Below are positions 45,913 through 55,671 of a stretch of DNA of 64,000 nt, piece after piece. The stretch's first letter is position 1. Each line of letters starts with the position of its first letter. This DNA comes from Trueperella pecoris. Lineage in GTDB: Bacteria; Actinomycetota; Actinomycetes; Actinomycetales; Actinomycetaceae. A model generated the notes under the pieces. It was not told the DNA's origin, made no database searches, and was given only the letters and a program-made list of their open reading frames with translations. Where the stretch lies: the NCBI RefSeq assembly GCF_014926385.1, contig NZ_CP053291.1:992001-1056000 (forward strand). The letters are read 5' to 3'. A program made the translations under genes and the position numbers.

Positions 45913-48576
45913 TTAGCCGATCTGTGCGACGACTGCATCCAGAGCCTCGCGAATCTTCGCGGGATCCTGGCCGCCGCCCTGAGCCATGTCGTCCTTGCCG
46001 CCGCCTCCGCCGCCGAGGATCTTGGCGGCGATGGAGACGAGCTTGCCGGCCTTCGCGCCGCGCTCCCGTGCGGCCTCGTTCGTGGCGATGACGATCGAGG
46101 GCCGCCCCTTGGCAACCGCGGTCAAGGCCACGACGCCCGGAGCTTGCCCCAGGCGCTCACGCAACTGGGTGGCGAGCTGACGGACCTGGTTGGAATCGGC
46201 ATCCTGACCAAAATCGTGGGCGACCACGGCGATGCCATTCTTGTCTTGGCGTGCCGCGAGCAGGCCATCGAGGTTGGAGGCAAGCCTTTCGGTGCGCAAC
46301 GTCTCGAGATCCTTCTCCGCCTTGCGAAGCTTGGCGATGAGGGCATCGATGTGCTCGGGAAGCTCCTCTGCACGAACACGAGTCATGGACGTCAGCTGCG
46401 AGACGAGCGCGCGCTCCTTCGCACCTTCGGCGTACGCGCCACGGCCCACAAGCGCCTCCACGCGGCGAACGCCGGAGCCGATCGAGGATTCGCCGAGAAT
46501 CGACACGAGGCCGATTTCGCCCGTGTCCCCCACGTGCGTTCCCGCGCACAGCTCGCGCGACCAGTCGCCTCCGATGGAGACCACGCGCACTTCTTTGCCG
46601 TACTTTTCACCGAACAGCGCAGTGGCGCCGAGGGCCTTCGCCTCGTCGAGCCCCATGATCTGATCGGTCACCGCGAGGTTGTCCTGAAGCTTGGAGTTGA
46701 CCTCAGCCTCGATAGCACCGAGCTCCGAAGCCGAAACCTGGGAGCCGTGGCGGAAATCGAAACGCATGCGCGAAGGAGCGTTCTCCGAACCTGCCTGGGT
46801 GGCCTCGCGTCCGAGCACCTCGCGCAGAACCTCATGCACCATGTGCGTCGAGGTATGAGCGCGGGCAATCTGCTCGCGACGATCCACGTCAATCTGCGAG
46901 AAGACGGCGTCGTCGATTGCGACGCTTCCCTCGGTCAACGAGGCGCGGTGCACGAACAAGCCCTTGATCGGCATCTGGACATCGTTAACCTCCAGGTAGC
47001 CGCCGGCCACGGAGATAGTTCCATGATCGGCAAGCTGGCCGCCCTGCTCGGCCCAGAAGGGGGTCTGATCGAGAACGACGTCGACCTCGGCCGGGGCCTG
47101 CGCGAACGGCACAGGCTGGCCGTCCTTAAGAATAGCAACGACCTTGCCGTCCGCCGAGTAGTCGGTGTACCCCAAAAAATGGGTGCCGCCGCCGGCTTGC
47201 TCCTCGATTTTGTGGTAAACCGAGGCGTCCACATGACCGGTCTTCTTGGCCATGGCGTCCGCGCGGGCACGGTCCTTCTGCTCCTGCATGAGCGCCCGGA
47301 AGCCCTCCTCATCAACATCGACGCCGGCCTCATGGGCCATCTCCAACGTCAGGTCGATCGGGAAACCGTACGTATCGTGAAGGGTGAAGGCGGTCTGACC
47401 CGGCAGGACGATCCCGTCGGCCTTCGACTTCTCCACAGCAACGTCAAAGATCTGCGTGCCGGACTCGAGCGTGCGCCGGAAGGCATCCTCCTCGCCGTAG
47501 GCGATCTGGCTGATGCGCGCAAAGTCGCGCTCAAGCTCCGGGTAGGAATCCTTCATGACGTTCATCGACGCCGGCAGAAGAGTCGGCAGCGCCACGGCGT
47601 CGTAACCAAGTAGACGAACAGAACGCACCGCGCGGCGGATCAGGCGGCGCAGGACGTAGCCGCGCCCATCGTTGCCCGGGCGTACACCGTCTCCAATGAG
47701 CATGAGCGCCGAACGCACATGGTCGGCGACGATACGCATACGCACGTCGTCTTCCTCGCTGGCGCCATACTTCTTGCCCGTAAGCTCTTCGGTCGCGGCG
47801 ATGACCGGGTATACCTCGTCGATCTCGTACATGTTCTTCTTACCTTGGAGAAGGTAAGCAATGCGCTCCAAACCGGCGCCGGTATCGATCGCTGTCTGAT
47901 CTAGCTTGCCCAGGAGCGGATAGTCCTTGCCGGTGCCTTCGCCGCGCAAGAATTCGTCAAAGACGAGATTCCAGATCTCGAGGTAACGGTCGCCGCCCGG
48001 ATCCATGTTGCCGCCCACAGCTTCGGGGCCGAAGTCCGGGCCGCGGTCGTAATGAATCTCGGCGCAACCGCCGGCAGGGCCCGGCTGGCCAGTGGACCAG
48101 AAAATCTCTTCGCGGGTGAGCTTGACGACGTGCTTGGGATCGAGGCCAATCACCTTCGTCAGGTGGTTATACGAAACCTCGTCCTCTTCCCAGATCGTGA
48201 CCCAGAAGCGATCCTTCTCCAGCCCGTAACCACCCTCGTCAACGGGAGAGGTCAGCAGCCCAAAGGCAAGATCGATAGCACCCTCCTTGAAGTAATCGCC
48301 GAAGGAGAAGTTGCCGCACATCTGGAAGAACGTACCGTGGCGGGTGGTGCGACCAACGTTGTCAATGTCGTTGGTGCGGATACACTTTTGCACTGAAGCC
48401 GCACGCGGGAAGGGCGCAGCCTCCGTGCCCACGATGTAAGGAATGAAGGGGACCATGCCGGCAATCGTGAAAAGAATGGACGGATCCGGGGACACGAGCG
48501 GCACCGAATCAACGATCTCATGCTCATGCTTACGGAAATATTCGAGCCAGCGGCTACGAATCTCAGAGGTACGCAT
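45913..48576 (-). CDS. alaS: Alanyl-tRNA synthetase
   Basis: The 887-residue synthetase charges tRNA-Ala. The N-terminal class II aminoacylation domain contains VQKCIRTNDIDNVGRTTRHGTFFQMCGN. The central editing domain carries the zinc ligands HTSTH and CAGTH that remove mischarged serine and glycine. The C-terminal region ends with a DHHA1-like glycine-rich domain (GGGGGKDDMAQGGG). ATG 48576 has AGGGAG upstream. A TATAGG -10 lies near the start on the minus strand. Confidence 0.97.
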   Translation of the reverse strand: MRTSEIRSRWLEYFRKHEHEIVDSVPLVSPDPSILFTIAGMVPFIPYIVGTEAAPFPRAASVQKCIRTNDIDNVGRTTRHGTFFQMCGNFSFGDYFKEGAIDLAFGLLTSPVDEGGYGLEKDRFWVTIWEEDEVSYNHLTKVIGLDPKHVVKLTREEIFWSTGQPGPAGGCAEIHYDRGPDFGPEAVGGNMDPGGDRYLEIWNLVFDEFLRGEGTGKDYPLLGKLDQTAIDTGAGLERIAYLLQGKKNMYEIDEVYPVIAATEELTGKKYGASEEDDVRMRIVADHVRSALMLIGDGVRPGNDGRGYVLRRLIRRAVRSVRLLGYDAVALPTLLPASMNVMKDSYPELERDFARISQIAYGEEDAFRRTLESGTQIFDVAVEKSKADGIVLPGQTAFTLHDTYGFPIDLTLEMAHEAGVDVDEEGFRALMQEQKDRARADAMAKKTGHVDASVYHKIEEQAGGGTHFLGYTDYSADGKVVAILKDGQPVPFAQAPAEVDVVLDQTPFWAEQGGQLADHGTISVAGGYLEVNDVQMPIKGLFVHRASLTEGSVAIDDAVFSQIDVDRREQIARAHTSTHMVHEVLREVLGREATQAGSENAPSRMRFDFRHGSQVSASELGAIEAEVNSKLQDNLAVTDQIMGLDEAKALGATALFGEKYGKEVRVVSIGGDWSRELCAGTHVGDTGEIGLVSILGESSIGSGVRRVEALVGRGAYAEGAKERALVSQLTSMTRVRAEELPEHIDALIAKLRKAEKDLETLRTERLASNLDGLLAARQDKNGIAVVAHDFGQDADSNQVRQLATQLRERLGQAPGVVALTAVAKGRPSIVIATNEAARERGAKAGKLVSIAAKILGGGGGGKDDMAQGGGQDPAKIREALDAVVAQIG

Positions 48577-48646
48577 TGTGCTCCCTATAGTGTCTTGAGG
48601 CGCGATGACACCTCATTTTAGGTGGTCTATGAAGTATTTTCGAAAA

Positions 48647-49006
48647 CTAGGACTTGGACGCCCCAAAGACGTCCTTAACCTTCTCGGCACCTCGACGGGC
48701 GGCAAGGAAAGGCGCGCCAACGGTTGACGTCACGAGCGTGGTCATGGCCGAGATGTCCTCACTTGCACGTGTGGCCGCGTCGGTGATGGCATCGAGCTTC
48801 TTGACCTGAAGATTGGCCTGAGCGACGGTCTGTGCCGCCTCATCAATAGCCGGAAGCGTGTGTTCGGTCAGTTCGCGCAATGACTCGGTCAGCCTGTCGA
48901 GTACGCCGGAGACCTTGCGCAACGGCTTAATCGAGAAGTAAACGAGCACGAGGAAGCCGATCGCGGCGAGGAGACCTGCAATTTGCCCAAGAGTAATTTC
49001 TGCCAT
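48647..49006 (-). CDS. DUF948 family membrane protein
   Basis: The 119-residue protein has one N-terminal membrane helix (about residues 7-24) followed by a helical region with heptad-like spacing (LDRLTESLRELTEHTLP, AQANLQVKKLDAIT), typical of DUF948. No activity is known for the family. It sits between rpsD and alaS in many Actinobacteria. The ATG has no strong ribosome site; CGATAGGCTATCC just upstream may be part of a promoter with a short or absent leader. Confidence 0.82.
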   Translation of the reverse strand: MAEITLGQIAGLLAAIGFLVLVYFSIKPLRKVSGVLDRLTESLRELTEHTLPAIDEAAQTVAQANLQVKKLDAITDAATRASEDISAMTTLVTSTVGAPFLAARRGAEKVKDVFGASKS

Positions 49007-49028
49007 GGGGATAGCCTATCGGGATATG

Positions 49029-49061
49029 ACAACGCGCCACGGGTAAACCGCGGCGCGTTGT
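49029..49061 (-). terminator. Hairpin downstream of rpsD
   Basis: ACAACGCGCC (49029-49038) pairs with GGCGCGTTGT (49052-49061), closing a 13-nt loop that can form further pairs (GGGT/ACCGC). It starts 12 bp after the rpsD stop on the minus strand. The T-run is missing, so it is a weak or factor-assisted terminator. Confidence 0.4.
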
Positions 49062-49073
49062 GCGAAAGACGAC

Positions 49074-49694
49074 TTAGCGCGAGTAGTGCTCGACGACCAG
49101 CTGAACTTCGCAGGTCACCGGAACCTCGGCGCGCTTGGGGCGGCGCACGAGCTCGGCGCGGAGCTTGGTCAGATCAACAGACAGATAGTCCGGAACGGCC
49201 GGAAGGACGTCAGCGTGCTGGCCCTGGGCGGCAACCATGAACTGTGCCGAAGCCTGCGAGCGCGGCTTGATCTGAAGGACCTGGCCGGGCTTGACGCGGA
49301 AGGACGGGCGATCGACGATCTTGCCATCGACCATGACGTGACGGTGAACGACGACCTGACGAGCCTGGGCGATCGTGCGGGCGAAGCCGGCGCGAAGAAC
49401 GAGGGCGTCGATACGCATTTCGAGCAGCTCGATGAGGTTCTCGCCGGACATGCCTTCCATCTTGCGAGCCTCGTCCCAGACCTTGCGCAGCTGAGCCTCG
49501 CGGATGCCGTACTGGGCGCGCAGACGCTGCTTCTCCTTCAGACGAATCGAGTAATCGGATTCCTTGACGCGGCCACGGCCGTGCTCGCCAGGGCGGTAGG
49601 GGCGGCGCTGCATGAGGCGCTCAGCCTTCGGGGTCAGAGCAATACCGAGGGCGCGTGACTGGCGCACCGACTTACGGGAACGGTTTGTTGCCAT
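49074..49694 (-). CDS. rpsD: 30S ribosomal protein S4 (zinc-free type)
   Basis: The 206-residue protein has the S4 N-terminal domain and the S4 RNA-binding domain (about residues 95-155, MRIDALVLRAGFA...HVMVDGKIVDRPSFRVKPGQ). The N-terminal zinc cysteines of C+ S4 proteins are absent (RLMQRRPYRPGEHGR), so this is a C-minus form needing no zinc. ATG 49694 is chosen because AGGAG is 8 bp upstream; the open frame extends 27 codons further, without family similarity. It stands apart from the alpha operon, as in some Actinobacteria. Confidence 0.96.
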   Translation of the reverse strand: MATNRSRKSVRQSRALGIALTPKAERLMQRRPYRPGEHGRGRVKESDYSIRLKEKQRLRAQYGIREAQLRKVWDEARKMEGMSGENLIELLEMRIDALVLRAGFARTIAQARQVVVHRHVMVDGKIVDRPSFRVKPGQVLQIKPRSQASAQFMVAAQGQHADVLPAVPDYLSVDLTKLRAELVRRPKRAEVPVTCEVQLVVEHYSR

Positions 49695-49817
49695 GTAAAA
49701 ATCTCCTGTCGACTCATGGCGTGCGATGTGCACGGGACCAACAACTAAACGGCTAAGGTCCCAGGGGTGCTCCATGACGGAGCGTCACTTCGGCGAAGCA
49801 ACCTCACAAGATTAGCA

Positions 49818-51149
49818 TCAATGCCCCCGAAGAATCGCCTGCACCCGGGCCATCCTCGACGTGACATTGGCCTCGTACCCGCGCTCGAGAGGCTCGTAGT
49901 AGACGGTCCCCACCAGCTCATCGGGCAGATATTGCTGCTCCACCACGCCTGCGGGCGAATCGTGAGGGTAATCGTAGGGCTTGTTCTTACCGGTCGAATC
50001 GGCGGCGATGCGGGAGGATTTGAGCGACTGATCGCGCAAATGAACCGGCACCGCGCCAATCTTTCCCGCGCGCACGTCCGCTATCGCCTTGTTGATGGCC
50101 AGGTAGGCCCGATTGGACTTGGGCGCGGTGGCAAGGTGCACCACAGCCTCCGCCAAGATGATCCGTGCCTCCGGCATTCCCACGAGGGCAACAGCCTGGG
50201 CGGCCGCGGTTGCCGTTTGGAGCGCCGACGGATCGGCCATGCCCACGTCCTCCGCGGCGGAAATCATGAGCCGCCGTGCCACGAACCGCGGGTCCTCCCC
50301 CGCCTCGAGCATACGAGCCAGGTAGTGGATGGCCGCGTCCACGTCCGATCCGCGGATGGACTTGATGAAGGCCGAGATCACGTCATAATGCTGGTCCCCA
50401 TCGCGATCGTAACGCACGGCATAGACGTCCACCGCGGCCTCGACGTCCTCGAGCGTGAGAAAATCGCTGGTCACCGCAGCCTCAAGAATCGTCAGCGAAC
50501 GCCGCCCGTCATTGCCCGCCAGCCGAACAATCTCGCCTATCGCTTCCTCGCTCGCCGTGACGCCCCCGCCGTACCCACGCTCGTCTTCCAACGCGCGCCG
50601 CACCAGTGCCTCGATATCGGCGTCGGACAAAGGATGGAGCGTGAGCAGAAGCGAGCGCGACAGCAACGGGGAGATGACCGAAAAAGAGGGGTTTTCAGTC
50701 GTCGCCGCGATGAGTATCACCCAGCCATTTTCAACCGCAGGCAACAGCGCATCCTGCTGGGTCTTGGAAAACCGGTGAACCTCGTCAATAAAAAGAACGG
50801 TCTCTTGCCCGTAGGTGACCAGGTGGCCGCGGGCATCATTGATGACGGCGCGCAGTTCCTTCACGCCGGCGGAGACGGCGGAGATCTCAACGAAGCGCCG
50901 GTTGCCTTGGCGGGCCACTAGGTAGGCCAGGGTCGTCTTTCCGATGCCTGGAGGCCCCCACAGGAACACGGAGGACGGCGCGCCACCACCAGGCTCAATG
51001 AGGCGTCGCAGTGGTTGGCCCTCGCGTAACAGGTGCCCTTGCCCGAGCACTTCATCGATCGACCGTGGGCGCATTCGCACGGCAAGGGGCGCCGACGTAT
51101 CCACGGGCGTGCCGGCGTCGTCAAAGCCTTGGGAGTCGAACAGATCCAT
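49818..51149 (-). CDS. rarA: Replication-associated recombination protein RarA (MgsA/WRNIP1 family)
   Basis: The 443-residue AAA+ ATPase has Walker A GPPGIGKT (65-72), Walker B VLFIDEVH, the sensor TTENPS and a C-terminal tetramerisation domain with the signature [31 protein letters not shown]. It acts at stalled replication forks with SSB. ATG 51149 gives MDLFDSQGF; the extra 21 codons upstream do not match homologues. TACTAT and TAGCGCTA lie right before the start, suggesting a very short leader. Confidence 0.95.
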   Translation of the reverse strand: MDLFDSQGFDDAGTPVDTSAPLAVRMRPRSIDEVLGQGHLLREGQPLRRLIEPGGGAPSSVFLWGPPGIGKTTLAYLVARQGNRRFVEISAVSAGVKELRAVINDARGHLVTYGQETVLFIDEVHRFSKTQQDALLPAVENGWVILIAATTENPSFSVISPLLSRSLLLTLHPLSDADIEALVRRALEDERGYGGGVTASEEAIGEIVRLAGNDGRRSLTILEAAVTSDFLTLEDVEAAVDVYAVRYDRDGDQHYDVISAFIKSIRGSDVDAAIHYLARMLEAGEDPRFVARRLMISAAEDVGMADPSALQTATAAAQAVALVGMPEARIILAEAVVHLATAPKSNRAYLAINKAIADVRAGKIGAVPVHLRDQSLKSSRIAADSTGKNKPYDYPHDSPAGVVEQQYLPDELVGTVYYEPLERGYEANVTSRMARVQAILRGH

Positions 51150-51308
51150 AGCGCTAGCATAGTACGCCGCGCCGACAAGGTAGTTTCGTGGCCCATGTAC
51201 CTGCAAGCTCATCCCCGGGTTATGCGCGGAATTTCGCGCTGTCAGTGAACGGCACCCAATATCTCCTCCCGCTTGGAATAATGAAAGACATCACGGGAAG
51301 GGTTGGTC

Positions 51309-53774
51309 ATGTTTGATCGTCTGGGCCACGCGATTGCGCGTCGACCAAAGTTTTTCGTCTTCGGATGGGTCGTGCTCCTCGTACTTGGGGGCACGGCCGC
51401 TTTGTGGGGTTTTGGTCAGGGCAATCTCTTTGCCCTCATGCAGTCCTCCGAATCGATGGTTCCTGATACTGAGTCCGACGTCGTCATCCAAAAGACGAAG
51501 AGCGTGACCTCGCCAGAATCGGCCATCGTCGTCGTGGAAGGCATCAGCCCGTCCGCCGCGGAGAGCGAGGTGGATGCCTTCCGTAGCGAATTGCTTTCCA
51601 TCTCCGGCGTAGAGACGGTGGTGGACCCGCTCGACGTCGACAAGCAGTTCGCGGCCGGCCAGGACAAGGCGGTCAACGACGCCGTCGCGCAGGCGATCGC
51701 GGCCAACCAAGCGGCAATCGACGGCGCGGCCCAAAAGGCGATCGCGCAGGCCGAGCCGCAGATCCAGCAGGCCGTCGCTGGTGCAGTCGCCCAGTTCCGG
51801 CAGGCCAACCCCGGCGCGCCGACCGAGCAGGTGGCCGCCCAGGCCCGTCAGCAGGCAAGTGATGAGGTCGAGCGGGCGGCTCGCGAGGCCGCCACGAAAC
51901 GCATCGAGGACGAGGTGCGCGCGACCGCCTCAGAGCAGGCATCCAAGGAACATAATCCCGCCGATGACCTGCGTCAGGACGCCGGATTCGTCGTTGTCGT
52001 GAACGTTCATGGCACCGACACGAACGCCACCCCAGCCATACTTGCCGCGACTGATCGTTTCCAAAGCAGGCTACAACAGGTCGATCCCAGCGCGCGGGCG
52101 AACGTGAGCTCCGGCGTCGTCGTCGAGGACGCCATCATGGACCTGGTCAAGAAGGACCTGCTCACCGGCGAGGCCATCGGCCTGCCCATCGCTCTCTTCA
52201 TCCTCATCGTCGTCTTTGGCGGACTGCTCGCCGCGGGCCTACCGCTCCTCGGGGCCATCACCTCGATCGCCGTGGGGATGGGGCTACTGTGGGTGTTGAC
52301 CCACGTGACGAACGTGGACACCTTCGTTCTCAACATCTTCTCGATCATCGGCCTGGCTCTCTCCATCGACTACGGGCTCCTGATCGTCTCGCGTTTCCGT
52401 GAGGAGGTCGCACGCCAGCGAAGTTCGGACTCCGTCTCGCCCTCAGTGCTGGTGGCCCGCGCTATCGCAACCACGGTCGCCACGGCCGGGCGAACCGTCA
52501 CCTTCTCCGCGCTCACCATCGCGTTCGCGATCTCAGGGCTTCTACTCATGGACGCGCCGATGCTCAAGATGATCGGACTGGGCGGCATCATCGTCACACT
52601 GTTGGCCGTTGCCACGGCCGTCATGATGGTTCCCGCCATGATCACTATGCTGGGCGCGAGGCTCGTGCGACCCTCCTGGTTTGCCCGCGCGCCGCTGTTC
52701 GGCACCCTCGTGAAGAAGGTCGGCGACGCCGCCTCCGACGAGGGCCTCTTCTCCCGGCTCGCCCAGTGGGTCCACCGCCGCCCCTGGCAGATCCTGCTCG
52801 CGGTGGCCGCCGTGCTGATCGTCATGGCAATGCCTATCCGCGACCTTCAGATGCGCTCCAATTTCATGGAATACATTCCCGCGCACACACGAGTCTCGCA
52901 GGCCTACGACGGCATGCAGAAGTATCAGCAACTGGCCACGCCCTCGGTGAGCATCCTCGCCGAGACCGCTCCCGAGAATACCGACGGCCTGGTGGCGAAG
53001 ATACGTGACATCGCCCCAGCCGATTGGGTCAGCGTCGCCGAATTTGATGGCGACCAGACGCTGGTCAAGTTTCACATGCCGGGAGACCCGGTCGGCCCCG
53101 AGGTCACCGACGTCGTCAAGAGCCTACGCTCCTACGAGCCCGGCTATGACATGTTCGTGGGCGGGCCAGCCGCACTCCAGCTCGATTTCACCTCCTCCGT
53201 CCGTCAGGGCGCGCCGCTCGCCTTCGGCGTCGTTGCCGGAGCAGTTTTAATCTTGCTCTTCTTCATGACCGGATCCGTCATCGCGCCAGTGAAAGCGCTG
53301 GTCATCAACTCGCTTTCGCTGCTGGCGGGCATGGGGGCCACGGTCTTTGCCTTCGAACACGGCCTGTTCGGGCTCCCCCAGTCCCAGGGCCTCGAAACCT
53401 TCGTCGTCGCCTCCGCCATGGCATTCGGGCTCGGGCTGGCGATGGACTACGAGGTCTTCCTGCTCGCACGGATCAAAGAGTACTGGGATAGTGGCGAAAC
53501 GAATGACGACGCCGTTGCCAAGGGTCTCCAGCGCTCGGGGCGCATCATTACCTCGGCTGCGGCCATCATCATCGCCGTCTTCATCGGATTCATCTTCGGC
53601 GACATGCTGGCCATTAAGCAGGTGGGCGTGGCGCTCGCTCTCATCGTGACCATCGACGCCACCCTCGTGCGAATGCTCCTCGTTCCGGCGACCATGACGA
53701 TTCTTGGACGCTGGAATTGGTGGGCCCCGGCCCCGCTCAAGCGACTCTACGAGAAGCTCAAGATCGTCCATTAG
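51309..53774 (+). CDS. MMPL/RND-family transporter
   Basis: The 821-residue protein has the RND layout: one N-terminal helix, a large extracytoplasmic domain (about 45-285), helices 2-6, a second extracytoplasmic loop (about 530-650) and helices 8-12, with the paired sterol-sensing-like blocks GLALSIDYGLL and GLGLAMDYEVFL that carry the proton-relay Asp-Tyr. MMPL proteins export lipids or other hydrophobic molecules using the proton gradient. The first loop contains an unusual Ala/Gln-rich helical stretch (about residues 117-218). ATG 51309 follows GGGAAGGG. The substrate is unknown. Confidence 0.9.
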   Translation: MFDRLGHAIARRPKFFVFGWVVLLVLGGTAALWGFGQGNLFALMQSSESMVPDTESDVVIQKTKSVTSPESAIVVVEGISPSAAESEVDAFRSELLSISGVETVVDPLDVDKQFAAGQDKAVNDAVAQAIAANQAAIDGAAQKAIAQAEPQIQQAVAGAVAQFRQANPGAPTEQVAAQARQQASDEVERAAREAATKRIEDEVRATASEQASKEHNPADDLRQDAGFVVVVNVHGTDTNATPAILAATDRFQSRLQQVDPSARANVSSGVVVEDAIMDLVKKDLLTGEAIGLPIALFILIVVFGGLLAAGLPLLGAITSIAVGMGLLWVLTHVTNVDTFVLNIFSIIGLALSIDYGLLIVSRFREEVARQRSSDSVSPSVLVARAIATTVATAGRTVTFSALTIAFAISGLLLMDAPMLKMIGLGGIIVTLLAVATAVMMVPAMITMLGARLVRPSWFARAPLFGTLVKKVGDAASDEGLFSRLAQWVHRRPWQILLAVAAVLIVMAMPIRDLQMRSNFMEYIPAHTRVSQAYDGMQKYQQLATPSVSILAETAPENTDGLVAKIRDIAPADWVSVAEFDGDQTLVKFHMPGDPVGPEVTDVVKSLRSYEPGYDMFVGGPAALQLDFTSSVRQGAPLAFGVVAGAVLILLFFMTGSVIAPVKALVINSLSLLAGMGATVFAFEHGLFGLPQSQGLETFVVASAMAFGLGLAMDYEVFLLARIKEYWDSGETNDDAVAKGLQRSGRIITSAAAIIIAVFIGFIFGDMLAIKQVGVALALIVTIDATLVRMLLVPATMTILGRWNWWAPAPLKRLYEKLKIVH

Positions 53775-54919
53775 TCGGCGAAGGCGACCTTCTCCAGTTT
53801 ATCCGGCCCGAAACAGTACGCGCCGGTGGCGGACCACTGGCAGGTGACATCCTCGCTGACCTTCTTACCCGAGGCGAGGTTGAAGGTTGTTGCGACGACG
53901 CCGTCTTGAGACCTCCCGCGCACGGAGACAAACGGATAGTCCCCCACGAAGAACGCGACCGATTCGGGACGTACCGGCGTGATGTCCAAGGATTTGCCAG
54001 CGGCGGTCCGCAACCCCTTGACGTTTGCAAAGGACGGTGCGACCGAATCGGTGAGAATCTCGTCGAAGCCTTCAACCTGCCCGGACGGAAAGACGAAGGC
54101 GTGGCCGGTCTCGATCGTCTGGGCGCGCTCGAGAATCTCGGCCACGTTCTGCCGGGTCCACTGCGGATTGATGGTGAGGTGAAGCATGGGCGTCACATCG
54201 ACTTGGGCCGTCTGCTCTCCGGCGCCGTCGAAAACGCTGACCTTGGTGGGCGTCGCGTTGGGTTCTGGCTGTCCCGGCTCGACCACGACGAAACCGTCCT
54301 TGAGCGGTTGGGCCACGCGCGCGATTCCGGGCGGATTAAGCCAGGGCGAGTTCAGCTGTAACACACCCCCGTCGAGGAGCCTCGCCAGCGGCTCGGGATA
54401 GTTGCCCGCGTCGCTTTCGACCCTGGTCCCATCTACCAGGTAGCTGGTGCGTCCGTCGAAACGCGCCAGGACGACGTCGGAGGTGCCCACCTGCGTCAGG
54501 GACGTCGAGGCGTCTTCCTCGACGAGCTCAACTCCCTCGCTCCCTCCGCGCGAAAAGTACAGCTTGTCACCTATACGGCCCTCGAGCACGAGCCCGGAAC
54601 GGGCCTCGCTCGTTCCGGCCTTGTCGACGACGACGGACTCGCGCGTCGCAAGCTGGCACAAGAAATTGGCGCCAATCGGCTCGCAGGAGGTGACATCGTC
54701 AGCCAGCGTGAGCGTCCACGTCTCCTTGCCCGAAGAAGGCGCGAAGCCGTGCAACGTCTGTCCGACCGGCACGACCACGAGGTCGTCGGTCTCGGCGATG
54801 GAGAGGACCGAAACCTGCTGGTAGAGGCTGCCCAGGCTCAGCGGAACCGACCAGATGGCATCGGAGGCTCCACATCCGGCCAGCAGGAGTACCGCCAGCG
54901 AAACCGCGACGCGCTTCAT
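53771..54919 (-). CDS. Lipoprotein with PQQ-like beta-propeller repeats
   Basis: The 382-residue protein begins with a signal peptide and lipobox LLAGC (about residue 15), and the following sequence has beta-propeller-like strands such as VVVPVGQTLHGFAPSSGKETWTLTL, resembling PQQ-type repeats. It contains further Cys pairs (CEPIGANFLC; CQWSATGAYC) that could form disulfides outside the cell. ATG 54919 is chosen for the signal peptide; the upstream frame overlaps the GNAT gene. It overlaps MMPL (convergent, 4 bp) and GNAT (4 bp). No known ligand. Confidence 0.82.
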   Translation of the reverse strand: MKRVAVSLAVLLLAGCGASDAIWSVPLSLGSLYQQVSVLSIAETDDLVVVPVGQTLHGFAPSSGKETWTLTLADDVTSCEPIGANFLCQLATRESVVVDKAGTSEARSGLVLEGRIGDKLYFSRGGSEGVELVEEDASTSLTQVGTSDVVLARFDGRTSYLVDGTRVESDAGNYPEPLARLLDGGVLQLNSPWLNPPGIARVAQPLKDGFVVVEPGQPEPNATPTKVSVFDGAGEQTAQVDVTPMLHLTINPQWTRQNVAEILERAQTIETGHAFVFPSGQVEGFDEILTDSVAPSFANVKGLRTAAGKSLDITPVRPESVAFFVGDYPFVSVRGRSQDGVVATTFNLASGKKVSEDVTCQWSATGAYCFGPDKLEKVAFAD

Positions 54920-55671
54920 GTCGCCTGCAATTCTTTGAAGGGCTGGTCGCTGCCGAAGATCAGCCCGCCGTCGTGGCGGATGCCGAGCCGGCTGTAAAGC
55001 CGCATAGCCCCGTCGTTCCAGCCCCACACGCCGAACTGGATATGCGAAGCGAGCTGGAGTGAGGCGTTGACCGCGCCGACCATCGTCGCTCCGCCGTAGC
55101 CCTTGCCGCGATATGCCGGTACCGTGCCCAAACCGTGGAAGCCCATGCCGGTGCCACTGCGCTCAGCGCCCATCACAGTCGCGATATTGCCGTCCGGGGC
55201 GCGGAGAATAAACCAATCCAAATGATCGAATTCGTCGACGGCCGCAGAGATCGGATTCGAAGCGAGAAGCGCTGCGCGAACCTGGTCCCGCACCGGCTCC
55301 AGCTTGGCCGAATGCGCGCGTAAGAACTCCACGCGTTCGCAGTGCTCAATCTCGGCGAGCGGCGCGTCAGTCCAAAAGAAGTCCCACGCGTGTCCCCAGT
55401 ATGGGCCGAAGTGGGTACGCGTCGCTTCGTCGAGCGCCCCATAGACCTCGCGGTTGATCATCGTCGTGTGAGGGACAAGGCCACGCCCGGCAAAGTCGGT
55501 CAACGCGGCGATGGCGGCCTTGGGCTCCCCGTAGGCGATGAGCCGAGGACCCTTCGTCCCGTCAACGATCGCCAACCCGAGGTCGGGCTTCTCGATTGTC
55601 TCGAGAGGCTCGACCTCGCGATTGTGCTTCCACGCGCCTAGGCGCCAAAAGGCGGATGACGCTCCGAGCAT
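54916..55671 (-). CDS. GNAT-family N-acetyltransferase
   Basis: The 251-residue protein has a C-terminal GNAT domain (about 120-240) with the acetyl-CoA-binding VPAYRGKGYGGATMVGAV motif (R/Q-x-x-G-x-G/A) and the GVWGWNDGAMRLYSRLGIR block. The N-terminal half has an unrelated fold, possibly a second degenerate GNAT. The substrate is unknown. The start at 55671 directly abuts the aspS stop, and the stop overlaps the lipoprotein gene, so the three form a likely operon. Confidence 0.84.
   Translation of the reverse strand: MLGASSAFWRLGAWKHNREVEPLETIEKPDLGLAIVDGTKGPRLIAYGEPKAAIAALTDFAGRGLVPHTTMINREVYGALDEATRTHFGPYWGHAWDFFWTDAPLAEIEHCERVEFLRAHSAKLEPVRDQVRAALLASNPISAAVDEFDHLDWFILRAPDGNIATVMGAERSGTGMGFHGLGTVPAYRGKGYGGATMVGAVNASLQLASHIQFGVWGWNDGAMRLYSRLGIRHDGGLIFGSDQPFKELQAT

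Noticed and set aside
46144-47613. Long open frame antisense to alaS
   Set aside because: Shadow of the alaS coding strand; composition lacks real protein motifs.
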